From contig DEIW01000010.1 of the NCBI GenBank assembly GCA_002352705.1, forward strand, positions 1 to 11,788: a stretch of DNA of 11,788 bases. The letters run 5' to 3'. Within the stretch, counting starts at the first letter, position 1; every line of letters begins with the position of its first letter. The notes below the pieces were generated by a model that had not been told where the DNA came from, searched no databases, and saw only the letters and a list, made by a program, of their open reading frames with translations. The DNA comes from Bacteroidales bacterium UBA2764 (GTDB lineage: Bacteria; Bacteroidota; Bacteroidia; Bacteroidales; Paludibacteraceae). Position numbers and translations under genes: made by a program. Of this stretch, positions 1-7,479 are shown piece after piece.

Positions 1-642
1 ATCCGTTTACTAGAGGATGGAGCATTAGGAGCAGACTATGAATTTAACACTCCCAATGCAACAACGGATTGCAAAAATGTGTTTATGAAAATCTATCGTA
101 AGAATACTCGTAATGTAGATATATATAGTGTAAATTCCCCGTTCCCGAAAGGCATATCTATAGATGTGTTTGCGTTAGATGCCATGCCTAAAACAAAATT
201 CGGACAGCATGCTAAAGGACTTATTGCCAATGCTCTGCAATTCATCTCTATCATGGTATTGTATGCGCAATATCCAAGCAAACAACTCTATGAGTTCATG
301 TCTCTTGACAAAGGGATGAAGCGCCGCTACCAAATCAAATGTTTTTTAGGAAAGATTTTCGGCATTATTCCTCATCGCAAGTGGGTTTGGTGGTTTGACC
401 GTTTTGTTGCCTCAACACGAATGGATGCACCATTAGGCATTCCTACCGGACGCAAATATTACGCCGGGGAGATTTTTCATAAGGATATTTATTTACCGGC
501 AAGGGAAGTTACTTTTGAGGGAGTGAAGGCTTTTATTCCTAACCAATACGATCTTTACTTGGGTAATTTATATAAAGAATACATGGAATTACCCCCGATT
601 GATAAACGCGAAAGGCATTTTATTATTGATTTTAAACTTTAA
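1..642 (+). CDS. LicD-family protein, 3' part (5' end outside window)
   Basis: The frame is open from base 1 and the N-terminus is missing; the first ATG in the window (79) is internal, because in-frame coding continues upstream of it. About 213 residues are visible. The segment KGISIDVFALDAMP resembles the LicD-family pattern of small and aromatic residues around two Asp (GI-IDIFPLD type). The C-terminal part has the usual LicD ending: a YLPAREVTFEG segment, then PNQYDLYLGNLYKEYMELPP and a basic tail. LicD proteins are nucleotidyltransferase-fold enzymes, the best known transferring phosphocholine to teichoic acid or LPS sugars. The substrate here is not readable. An 18-nt gap separates it from a phosphoglycosyl transferase gene, which points to decoration of a surface polysaccharide or glycoconjugate. 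The family call is fairly firm; the transferred group is unknown. Confidence 0.8.
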   Translation: MRLLEDGALGADYEFNTPNATTDCKNVFMKIYRKNTRNVDIYSVNSPFPKGISIDVFALDAMPKTKFGQHAKGLIANALQFISIMVLYAQYPSKQLYEFMSLDKGMKRRYQIKCFLGKIFGIIPHRKWVWWFDRFVASTRMDAPLGIPTGRKYYAGEIFHKDIYLPAREVTFEGVKAFIPNQYDLYLGNLYKEYMELPPIDKRERHFIIDFKL

Positions 643-660
643 ACATGAACAATTGCAACA

Positions 661-1272
661 ATGATACTGAAATACATATTTGATAGGATTATGGCATTAA
701 CAGGTCTATTGTTTCTATGGCCTGTGCTGCTTATTGTAACCATCATAATCCGCATCAAGATGCCCGATGGCTCGCCATTCTTCTGCCAACAACGCGTAGG
801 TAAAGACGGAAAATTATTTACAATGTACAAATTCCGCTCTATGAGTGTTCATCATAACGGTTCAACGGTTTCAGTAGCAGGAGAGAATCGTATTACTCCA
901 ATTGGAGCCATCCTCCGAAGATACAAGATTGATGAGTTGCCGGAATTATGGAACGTCCTCATCGCAGATATGTCTTTTGTAGGTCCTCGTCCGGATGTCC
1001 CCGGATACGCTGACCTACTACAGGGAGATGACAGAATAGTCCTTACATTACGTCCCGGTATTACAGGACCGGCCAGTCTGAAATATCGAGACGAAGAGGA
1101 ACTACTATCTACTATGGAGGATCCTATCCGTTACAACGATGAATTCATATACCCGGATAAGGTACGTATCAACCGCTATTATGCCACACATTACTCATTT
1201 ATTGATGATCTTAAGATAATATTTTGTACTGTACTGGGAAAAAACATGATATATAACAACGAAAAAATTTAA
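661..1272 (+). CDS. Monotopic phosphoglycosyl transferase (bacterial sugar transferase family, PglC/WcfS-like)
   Basis: A 203-residue protein of the bacterial sugar transferase family, which moves a sugar-1-phosphate from a UDP-sugar onto undecaprenyl phosphate at the inner face of the cytoplasmic membrane, the first step of glycan assembly. Visible features: an N-terminal hydrophobic re-entrant helix (about 9-31), the segment GSPFFCQQRVGKDGKLF followed by MYKFRSM (55-61), the catalytic Asp-Glu pair D91-E92 in KIDELPELWNV, and the MSFVGPRP motif (104-111). The length matches the minimal PglC-type core, without the extra N-terminal membrane domain of WbaP/WcaJ. The next gene, a DegT aminotransferase, suggests the sugar is a 4-amino-4,6-dideoxyhexose derivative, as with the WcfR/WcfS pair of Bacteroides fragilis polysaccharide A. 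The family is certain; the sugar is inferred from context. Confidence 0.93.
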   Translation: MILKYIFDRIMALTGLLFLWPVLLIVTIIIRIKMPDGSPFFCQQRVGKDGKLFTMYKFRSMSVHHNGSTVSVAGENRITPIGAILRRYKIDELPELWNVLIADMSFVGPRPDVPGYADLLQGDDRIVLTLRPGITGPASLKYRDEEELLSTMEDPIRYNDEFIYPDKVRINRYYATHYSFIDDLKIIFCTVLGKNMIYNNEKI

Positions 1273-1282
1273 CATACATTAT

Positions 1283-2527
1283 ATGCAGAAACGTATTTAT
1301 TTATGTCTTGCTCACATGAGCGGACAAGAACAGAAATTTATTCAGGAAGCATTTGACACCAACTGGGTAGTACCTCTAGGACCAAATGTTAACGGCTTTG
1401 AAGAGGATTTAAAGCAGTTTATTGGGCAGAAAAAAGAAGTAGTAGCACTCTCTGCCGGAACAGCAGCTATCCATTTAGCTTTGATAGCATGTGGTATCGG
1501 ATTCGGCGATGAGGTAATCTGCCAAAGTTTTACATTTTGTGCCTCAGCAAACCCCGTTACCTATGTAGGCGCAACACCGGTATTCATCGATTCTGAGAAA
1601 GATAGTTGGAACATGGATCCACAATTATTAGAGCAAGCCATTCTGGACCGCAAAGCAAAGACAGGCAAATACCCCAAAGCTATTATTCCTGTTTATCTGT
1701 ATGGTATGCCCGGACGGATTAACGAGATTATTGCCATAGCTCACAAATATAATATTCCAGTGATAGAAGATGCTGCAGAAGGATTTGGTAGCCGCTTTGA
1801 CGGACAAATATGTGGTACATTCGGCGAATACGGCATTCTGTCTTTCAACGGCAATAAGATGATTACTACTTCGGGGGGGGGTGCATTGATTTGCAAGGAC
1901 CAAGAGTCAAAAAACAAAATCATGTGGTATGCAACCCAGGCACGAGAGGCATATCCCTATTACCAACACGAAGCAATCGGTTTTAATTATCGTCTCTCCA
2001 ATATTTGTGCAGGAATAGGACGCGGACAGATGACTATTATTGACGAACATTTAGCACACCATAAACACATCGCAAAAATGTATGAGAAGGCGTTTGCTGA
2101 TGTTCCTGGAATCACCTTCCATAAAAACCCCTCGGAACGGTATGACAGTAATTTCTGGCTTAGCACCATTCTTCTTGATGAAAATCTCCGTGTCCATGGC
2201 GAAGAAGAAGCATATGCACAAGCCATCCATAGTGCAGTAGGTGGTGCAGCAGGAGTCGTTCACGCGGGAGGAAATGTGCATACTGATTGCGAGCCAAACA
2301 GAAACGTAGAAGCAATGCGTATCCAATTAGACAAAGCCGGTATTGAGAGCCGACCGTTATGGAAACCTATGCACAAACAGCCTGTATTCAAATCAGCTCC
2401 TGCATATATAAACGGAGTCTCGGAAGCAATATTCCATCGCGGTTTATGCTTACCCAGCGGACCTATGGTCACCGATGAAGATATATCATATATCATTAGC
2501 ACCATTAAAAAGAATATTATTAACTAA
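1283..2527 (+). CDS. DegT/DnrJ/EryC1/StrS-family PLP-dependent sugar aminotransferase
   Basis: A 414-residue fold-type I aminotransferase of the DegT family, which transfers an amino group (usually from glutamate) to a nucleotide-linked keto-sugar. The PLP-binding Asp is in IEDAAEGFGS (D163), and the Schiff-base lysine is K192 in SFNGNKMITTSGGG. The N-terminal WVVPLGPNVNGFE and SAGTAAIHLAL segments and the late IESRPLWKPMHKQPVF segment are typical of the family. The gene lies 10 nt after the phosphoglycosyl transferase and 11 nt before ftsY. Together with the upstream gene this fits synthesis of a UDP-4-amino-sugar used as the first residue of a glycan (WcfR/PglE-like), but DegT specificity cannot be read from motifs alone. 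Oddity: codons for S197-G200 form a run of nine G (1873-1881); loss or gain of one G would truncate the protein. Confidence 0.92.
   Translation: MQKRIYLCLAHMSGQEQKFIQEAFDTNWVVPLGPNVNGFEEDLKQFIGQKKEVVALSAGTAAIHLALIACGIGFGDEVICQSFTFCASANPVTYVGATPVFIDSEKDSWNMDPQLLEQAILDRKAKTGKYPKAIIPVYLYGMPGRINEIIAIAHKYNIPVIEDAAEGFGSRFDGQICGTFGEYGILSFNGNKMITTSGGGALICKDQESKNKIMWYATQAREAYPYYQHEAIGFNYRLSNICAGIGRGQMTIIDEHLAHHKHIAKMYEKAFADVPGITFHKNPSERYDSNFWLSTILLDENLRVHGEEEAYAQAIHSAVGGAAGVVHAGGNVHTDCEPNRNVEAMRIQLDKAGIESRPLWKPMHKQPVFKSAPAYINGVSEAIFHRGLCLPSGPMVTDEDISYIISTIKKNIIN
1873..1881 (+). repeat. Homopolymer of nine G inside the aminotransferase gene
   Basis: Nine consecutive G encode the end of S197 and G198-G200, directly after the PLP lysine. 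Read by hand, losing one G brings TGA into frame at 1887-1889. Gaining one G brings TAA into frame at 1984-1986. Both would remove the C-terminal half of the enzyme. The run could be a contingency (phase-variable) tract, a chance result of three consecutive glycine codons, or a place where the base count is misread. Confidence 0.9.
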
Positions 2528-2538
2528 TTTACGCTAAT

Positions 2539-3489
2539 ATGGCATTTTTCGGTTTATTTAGCAAAGAAAAAAAAGAGACTCTGGACAAAGGATTAGAGAA
2601 AAGTAAAGAGTCCGTATTGAGCAAAATAGGTCGCGCCATCGCCGGCAAATCCACCATTGACGACGAGGTGTTAGACAACTTAGAAGAGGCTCTCATCACA
2701 TCAGATGTAGGCGTAGAAACAACGCTCCGCATCATTGAGCGCGTACAAGAACGAGTCAAACGCGATAAATATATCGGGACAGACGAATTGAACCATCTTT
2801 TAGTAGATGAAATAGCAACCTTGTTGCAAGAAAATAACGTAGAAGATGTGCTTGATTTTGAAGCGCCGCTTCAGGCAAAGCCCTATGTAATCATGGTTGT
2901 CGGGGTAAACGGCGTAGGTAAAACGACTACTATTGGCAAATTGGCTTACCAATACAAAACAGCAGGTAAAAAAGTATATTTAGGCGCAGCTGACACATTC
3001 CGTGCCGCTGCTGTAGAGCAACTATGTTTATGGGGCGAACGTGTAGGGGTACCCGTTGTAAAACAACAACAAGGGTCAGACCCTGCATCTGTAGCATATG
3101 ACACTCTTCAATCTGCCAAAGCAAACGATGCTGATGTGGTGCTCATTGACACAGCAGGACGCCTGCATAATAAAATCAACCTAATGAACGAGTTGACAAA
3201 AATTAAAAATGTAATGCAGAAAGTAATTCCGGGAGCACCTCATGACGTAATGTTGGTATTAGATGGCTCCACCGGCCAAAATGCATTTGAACAAGCACGA
3301 CAATTTACTGCCGCCACACAAGTCAGTTCACTCGCTATCACTAAATTGGACGGGACAGCCAAAGGAGGTGTTGTTATTGGAATTAGTGACCAATTCAAGA
3401 TTCCAGTTCGCTACATTGGTTTAGGCGAAAAAATGACAGACTTGCAATGTTTTAATCGAATAGAATTTGTAAAATCCCTTATAGTATGA
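2539..3489 (+). CDS. ftsY: Signal recognition particle receptor FtsY
   Basis: A 316-residue SRP GTPase that docks ribosome-nascent chain-SRP complexes at the cytoplasmic membrane. All SRP-GTPase motifs are present: the P-loop GVNGVGKTTTIGK (122-134), DTFRAAAVEQL (152-162), DTAGR (204-208), TKLDGTAKGG (268-277) and the closing loop YIGLGEKMTDL (292-302). The N domain occupies about residues 20-105. The protein is a short form with almost no acidic A domain, only an amphipathic, Lys-rich N-terminal stretch starting FFGLFSKEKK that could touch the membrane. The start ATG follows the aminotransferase stop by 11 nt with no visible promoter between them. Its stop overlaps the aspA start (ATGA), suggesting translational coupling. 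A run of eight A lies at 2567-2574 near the start. In many Bacteroidetes ftsY sits after the L28/L33 ribosomal protein genes; here it does not. Confidence 0.97.
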   Translation: MAFFGLFSKEKKETLDKGLEKSKESVLSKIGRAIAGKSTIDDEVLDNLEEALITSDVGVETTLRIIERVQERVKRDKYIGTDELNHLLVDEIATLLQENNVEDVLDFEAPLQAKPYVIMVVGVNGVGKTTTIGKLAYQYKTAGKKVYLGAADTFRAAAVEQLCLWGERVGVPVVKQQQGSDPASVAYDTLQSAKANDADVVLIDTAGRLHNKINLMNELTKIKNVMQKVIPGAPHDVMLVLDGSTGQNAFEQARQFTAATQVSSLAITKLDGTAKGGVVIGISDQFKIPVRYIGLGEKMTDLQCFNRIEFVKSLIV

Positions 3490-4877
3490 ATTATCGTATT
3501 GAATCCGATTTATTAGGCGAACTGCAAGTGCCGGCAGAAGCTTATTACGGAGTACAGACCCAACGCGGCATTAATAATTACAAGGTTTCGAACTTGAAAA
3601 TGTCCGATTTCCCTGAGTATATCATTGCGATGGCTTATATCAAGTTGGCAGCAGTAGAGGCCAACCATGAATTAGGCGTCATTAATGATGAAATATATAC
3701 AGCCATAGCTAAGGCATGCCGTGAAATCATTGACGGAAAGATGCATGACCAATTCCCCACAGATATGGTTCAAGGGGGAGCTGGTACAACAGTGAACATG
3801 AATGCCAATGAAGTCATTGCCAACCGTGCGCTGGAAATAATGGGTCACCAACGTGGAGAATATCAATATTGTTCTCCTAATGACCATGTTAATTGTGCCC
3901 AAAGTACAAATGATGCCTACCCTTCCGCTTTCCGTTATGCCTTTATCCGCATGAACCGGGGCTTAGAAGATGAGTTAAAACAACTGATTCTATCCTTACG
4001 CAAAAAAGGCGATGAATATAACGACTCTATTAAAATGGGCCGTACACAGCTTCAGGATGCAGTACCGATGACCAGCGGACAGGAATTTCATGCATTTGCC
4101 AATAATCTGGAAGAAGAAGTAGCCAACCTTGAGCGGAATGTCAAATTACTCTATGAAATCAACATGGGCGGTACTGCAATCGGTACCGGTCTGAACGCTG
4201 TAGCCGGATATGCAGAATTATGTATACAGAAGATGTGCGAATTGACAGGGGAGCCGTTTGAGTTAGCAAGCGACTTAGTAGAAGCTACTCCGGATACAGG
4301 AGCCTATGTGAGTTATTCAGCAGCTCTCAAACGTCTGGCAGTTAAACTAAGCAAGACATGCAACGATCTTCGTCTCATGGCTTCGGGACCACGTTGCGGT
4401 TTGCATGAGATTAATTTGCCTCCTATGGCTCCAGGTAGTTCAATTATGCCTGGAAAGGTAAACCCTGTTATTCCCGAAGTAACAAATCAAGTATGCTTCA
4501 AAGTCATTGGTAACGACACTGCTGTCACTTTTGCTGCCGAGGCAGGCCAATTACAACTTAATGTGATGGAACCGATTATCACGGAATGTATTTTTGAATC
4601 CATCACTTGGTTGAGAAATGTAATGAAGATACTGCGTGAAAAATGTATTGATGGCATTACGATTAACCGTGAGCACAATGCAGAAACAGTTCGTAACTCC
4701 ATTGGTATTGTTACCGCATTGAATCCCGTTATCGGATATAAAGCATCAACAAAAATAGCAAAAGAAGCATTAGAGACAGGAAAAAGCGTTTATGACTTGG
4801 TATTAGAACATAAACTGCTAAGCAAGGAACAATTAGACCAACTATTGGATCCAGAAAATATGCTGGCAGCACATTGA
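3486..4877 (+). CDS. aspA: Aspartate ammonia-lyase (aspartase)
   Basis: A 463-residue member of the aspartase/fumarase superfamily that converts L-aspartate to fumarate and ammonia. In anaerobic Bacteroidales this can feed fumarate respiration and succinate formation. The signature loop GSSIMPGKVNPV (317-328) carries the catalytic serine S318. Other conserved regions are GGAGTTVNMNANEV (97-110), STNDAYPSAF (140-149), GRTQLQDAVPMTSGQE (185-200) and an NQVCFKVIGNDTAVT stretch that is aspartase-like rather than class II fumarase-like. The N-terminus, including AYYGVQTQRGINNY (19-32), also fits aspartases. Length agrees with the family (about 465-480). The ATG overlaps the ftsY stop by 4 nt. A strong terminator follows 19 nt after the stop. 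Fumarase is the main alternative, but the overall pattern favours aspartase. Confidence 0.94.
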   Translation: MNYRIESDLLGELQVPAEAYYGVQTQRGINNYKVSNLKMSDFPEYIIAMAYIKLAAVEANHELGVINDEIYTAIAKACREIIDGKMHDQFPTDMVQGGAGTTVNMNANEVIANRALEIMGHQRGEYQYCSPNDHVNCAQSTNDAYPSAFRYAFIRMNRGLEDELKQLILSLRKKGDEYNDSIKMGRTQLQDAVPMTSGQEFHAFANNLEEEVANLERNVKLLYEINMGGTAIGTGLNAVAGYAELCIQKMCELTGEPFELASDLVEATPDTGAYVSYSAALKRLAVKLSKTCNDLRLMASGPRCGLHEINLPPMAPGSSIMPGKVNPVIPEVTNQVCFKVIGNDTAVTFAAEAGQLQLNVMEPIITECIFESITWLRNVMKILREKCIDGITINREHNAETVRNSIGIVTALNPVIGYKASTKIAKEALETGKSVYDLVLEHKLLSKEQLDQLLDPENMLAAH

Positions 4878-4896
4878 TACATGCACAATAAACAAA

Positions 4897-4928
4897 AATA
4901 AGGTGGCCTATATGAGACCACCTTATTT
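4897..4928. terminator. Bidirectional hairpin terminator between aspA and the convergent secreted-protein gene
   Basis: Inverted repeat AATAAGGTGG (4897-4906) and CCACCTTATT (4918-4927), a 10-bp stem around an 11-nt loop; an outer A-T pair (4896/4928) may extend it. T-rich sequence follows the stem on the plus strand (TTATTTATTAT), and read on the minus strand a TTTTTGTTTATT stretch follows. It lies between two convergent stop codons, 19 nt after aspA and just beyond the stop at 4930-4932 of the opposite gene, so it can serve both. Confidence 0.85.
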
Positions 4929-4929
4929 A

Positions 4930-6156
4930 TTATCTGCGAGTCGAACCGCTTCCTCCGCTACTTCGTCCTCCACCGGAGAAACCACTTCCGCCTCCGCGAG
5001 ACCCACCACTGGAAAAACCTCCACCGGAATAACTACTACGGGATGAACCTCCATTGTACGAACTGCTGCTGCGGGCACTTGGACCGCTGTATGAACCGTT
5101 TGTTAAGCCGGAATACGAATTACTGCGGCGTGTACTTCCGCTATACGTGTTTGATGAACGCGATGAGGCTGCAGGAGCAGTGCGGCTTGATACGGCACTG
5201 GATGAACGAGAAACGCCAGCGGTGGCAGAGCGAGTAGCTGATGTTCCAGCGGAACGAGAGGTCACTGCGTTTGAGGAACGAGTTCCTACTGAACTGTTGT
5301 TACTGCTACGAGTCGAGACGGTGGAAGCAGAACGAGCAGATGCAGTATTACGACTGCCGTATGTTCGACTTTCTGTTGTCGCTGCAGAACGAGCGGAAAC
5401 TCCTGATCTTCCGGATAGTGAAGAAGCATGCGTCTCGCGTGCATTAGCCTTACCATTATTGCGCGCCGAGAATGTTTTTTCAGGATGTGCAGTTGCATAG
5501 TCCCGGCGTGTCACACCTGTGCGCAGCTCATGATAGCCCCTGTGCGCAGTACGAGCATGCCTGAAAGAGCAATAATGACGACAATGGTGAAAAGCATAAC
5601 AATGACGCCAATACCAGTCATGTGCCCAACAGTTATGAGCGTACCACCAACCAGGCCAATATCCCCAATACCAAGGAGAATGCCAAGCATACCATGCATC
5701 ACTCCAAAACCAATCATAAATAACAGGACGGTATACATAGACAGGTTCTATGATATAGTTGGTTCCATATACATACTCATCACCTACTATCTGGACTGAA
5801 ACTTCATCATTCTCTTTTTCTACATAGATAGAAGCTACATCTTGATATATATCTTTTGCTAACACAGCCTGCAATACAATCAAGCGCTTGTTTCCTTCAC
5901 CTGTTTCTATCACCCGTAAATAATCAACTTGCCCATCGCCATTAAGATCGAGGTTACAGAACGCACTATCAGGATTATTGAGCAGTATCTCGAACTCTTC
6001 AAGGTTCTTAGCCTCTGCAAAAAGCTTAGCTACAACCTTCAAATCGAGCCCCTCTGAGATATCCGAACTATTCGCAGAAACGGTAACCGTTTGCTCTGCC
6101 AGTAACGTTGTACTCATGAGTACTAACGTAATCAGAAGTGTAGTTAATTTTTTCAT
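4930..6156 (-). CDS. Secreted protein of unknown function: EF-hand-like loop, Trp/Tyr/His-rich segment, Ser/Arg/Gly-rich tail
   Basis: I chose the ATG at 6156 (408 residues) because it begins a clean signal peptide, MKKLTTLLITLVLMSTTLLA, with probable cleavage near 20. An in-frame ATG at 6198 would bury that signal behind 14 polar residues. A small folded region (about 30-140) holds D70-L-N72-G-D74-G-Q-V-D78, a DxNxDGxxD loop like calcium-binding EF-hand or dockerin loops. Residues 148-200 are extremely aromatic (12 Trp between 149 and 183) and rich in His and Cys, e.g. H185, C186, H190, H191, C192, H194 and C196. From about 245 to the end the chain is low-complexity Ser/Arg/Thr/Ala, with arginine every eighth residue from R293 to R333, then Gly/Ser-rich. 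Similar secreted or envelope proteins occur in Bacteroides relatives, but I know no function. It follows ribBA by 89 nt, and no consensus promoter is visible in the gap. Confidence 0.8.
   Translation of the reverse strand: MKKLTTLLITLVLMSTTLLAEQTVTVSANSSDISEGLDLKVVAKLFAEAKNLEEFEILLNNPDSAFCNLDLNGDGQVDYLRVIETGEGNKRLIVLQAVLAKDIYQDVASIYVEKENDEVSVQIVGDEYVYGTNYIIEPVYVYRPVIYDWFWSDAWYAWHSPWYWGYWPGWWYAHNCWAHDWYWRHCYAFHHCRHYCSFRHARTAHRGYHELRTGVTRRDYATAHPEKTFSARNNGKANARETHASSLSGRSGVSARSAATTESRTYGSRNTASARSASTVSTRSSNNSSVGTRSSNAVTSRSAGTSATRSATAGVSRSSSAVSSRTAPAASSRSSNTYSGSTRRSNSYSGLTNGSYSGPSARSSSSYNGGSSRSSYSGGGFSSGGSRGGGSGFSGGGRSSGGSGSTRR
5140..5283 (-). repeat. Degenerate 24-nt / 8-residue repeat block in the secreted protein
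   Basis: Codons for residues 292-339 of the minus-strand secreted protein contain arginine at 293, 301, 309, 317, 325 and 333, five exact 8-residue steps. The loose unit is (S/T)-R-(S/T)-(S/A)-x4, for example TRSSNAVT, SRSAGTSA, TRSATAGV, SRSSSAVS. On the plus strand the underlying DNA shows recurring GAACGAG-like words here and on either side. It is compositional rather than an exact DNA repeat. Confidence 0.7.
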
Positions 6157-6245
6157 AATAGCATTGTTTAATGATTTTTCAGTAGTCCGGTATGTCATAT
6201 GCCGACCTTCTGATACTTTTATAACTCAAATACCATGCCAAAATA

Positions 6246-7475
6246 TTATACTAATTTCAAATTATGGTGCATTTTTTCCTTCTTTGTACGCATATAACGT
6301 TCATTCCAACGATTTGGAGCTATTTCTATTGGCACATTCTCAATGATTTCGATACCATAACTCTCCAGTCCGACACGTTTAACCGGATTGTTGGTCATAA
6401 GTCGTAATTTGACTGCGTCCATTTCTCTGAGAATCTGCGCTCCTATACCATAATCCCTTTCGTCTGGACGAAAACCAAGATGGACATTCGCCTCTACTGT
6501 ATCATCTCCTTGCTCCTGTAACTTATATGCACGGATCTTATTCATTAAGCCGATTCCACGTCCCTCCTGATTCATATATACGATAATTCCTCGTCCTTCT
6601 TGCTCTATCATTTGCATCGCTTTATGCAATTGCTCGCCACACTCACACCTCATAGACCCAAATATATCCCCGGTCATACAGGACGAATGTACCCGACACA
6701 ACACTGAATCGTCTTTAGACCACTCTCCTTTTGTAAGAGCAATATGCTCCAATCCGGTAGTCATATCACGGAAGGGAGTTAGCAAAAACTCTCCATACTG
6801 CGTTGGAAGGAAAACTGTCTCTCCTTTCTCCACTAATTTTTGCTCTTCGTCAGATGATATTTGGTCTCCTTTGGCTAGTCTATAAGCAATAAGATCCTTG
6901 ATTGTTATTACTTTAAGATTAAATTCATCTGCTACTTTTTGTAGTTGTGGCATCCTAGCCATTGTACCATCCTCATTCATTATTTCAATGAGCGCCGCTG
7001 CTTGTTTTAAACCGGCCAAACGACAAAGATCAATAGCCGCCTCTGTATGACCTGCACGCTGTAAAACTCCATGAGGTTTAGCATATAAGGGGTTAATATG
7101 TCCGGGACGTCCGAACTCTTCTGGTTTGGTAGCTGTATCTGCAAGAGCACGAATTGTAGCAGCCCTATCATGGGTAGAGACTCCAGTTGTACAACCAGGC
7201 AAATAATCAACCGTTACAGTAAATGGCGTACCCAACATGGAAGTATTTTGTTGCACTTGATGAATAAGTCCTAATTCGGCACATCGTTGTTCTGTAATAG
7301 GAGCACAGAGTACTCCACGCCCATGTTGGAGCATGAAATTTACCTTTTCCGGCGTGATTTTTTCAGCAGCTATCACAAAATCACCCTCGTTCTCCCTGTC
7401 CTCATCATCCACTACTATTAGAAATTGCCCCGCACGGAAATCTTCTAATGCTTCTTCTATTGTACTGATTTTCAT
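6246..7475 (-). CDS. ribBA: Bifunctional 3,4-dihydroxy-2-butanone-4-phosphate synthase / GTP cyclohydrolase II
   Basis: A 409-residue fusion catalysing the two entry reactions of riboflavin synthesis: ribulose-5-phosphate to dihydroxybutanone phosphate plus formate, and GTP to the diaminopyrimidine precursor. The N-terminal RibB domain (about 1-200) has the acidic loop DDEDRENEGD (23-32), GRPGHINPL (122-130) and AGHTEA (141-146). The C-terminal RibA domain (about 207-400) has the zinc cysteines C266, C277 and C279 with the correct 11- and 2-residue spacing, NQEGRGIGL (302-310), R340 in DERDYGIGAQIL, and TNNPVK (361-366). Both domains look intact. The ATG lies 4 nt after the stop of the upstream permease gene, so it is almost certainly transcribed from the cdd promoter. 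No FMN riboswitch is possible in so short a gap. Confidence 0.97.
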   Translation of the reverse strand: MKISTIEEALEDFRAGQFLIVVDDEDRENEGDFVIAAEKITPEKVNFMLQHGRGVLCAPITEQRCAELGLIHQVQQNTSMLGTPFTVTVDYLPGCTTGVSTHDRAATIRALADTATKPEEFGRPGHINPLYAKPHGVLQRAGHTEAAIDLCRLAGLKQAAALIEIMNEDGTMARMPQLQKVADEFNLKVITIKDLIAYRLAKGDQISSDEEQKLVEKGETVFLPTQYGEFLLTPFRDMTTGLEHIALTKGEWSKDDSVLCRVHSSCMTGDIFGSMRCECGEQLHKAMQMIEQEGRGIIVYMNQEGRGIGLMNKIRAYKLQEQGDDTVEANVHLGFRPDERDYGIGAQILREMDAVKLRLMTNNPVKRVGLESYGIEIIENVPIEIAPNRWNERYMRTKKEKMHHNLKLV

Positions 7476-7479
7476 AATA

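Noticed and set aside
5054..5500. Plus-strand open frame of 148 codons opposite the secreted protein
   Set aside because: It is the antisense of a Ser/Arg low-complexity region, where repeated codons keep the opposite frame open. Its product is only Glu/Arg/Val/Leu-rich repetition, with no promoter or family resemblance.
5428..5799. Plus-strand open frame of 123 codons opposite the aromatic segment
   Set aside because: Antisense to TAT/TGG/CAT-rich codons of the real gene; Met/Ile/Pro-rich composition with no recognisable domain.
6157..6198. Upstream ATG at 6198 for the Trp/His-rich protein
   Set aside because: It adds 14 polar residues before a standard signal peptide; the ATG at 6156 is the better start.
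5978..6346. Plus-strand open frame of 122 codons spanning the ribBA-secreted protein junction
   Set aside because: It overlaps antisense the signal peptide region and the ribBA 3' end, with no promoter or motif.
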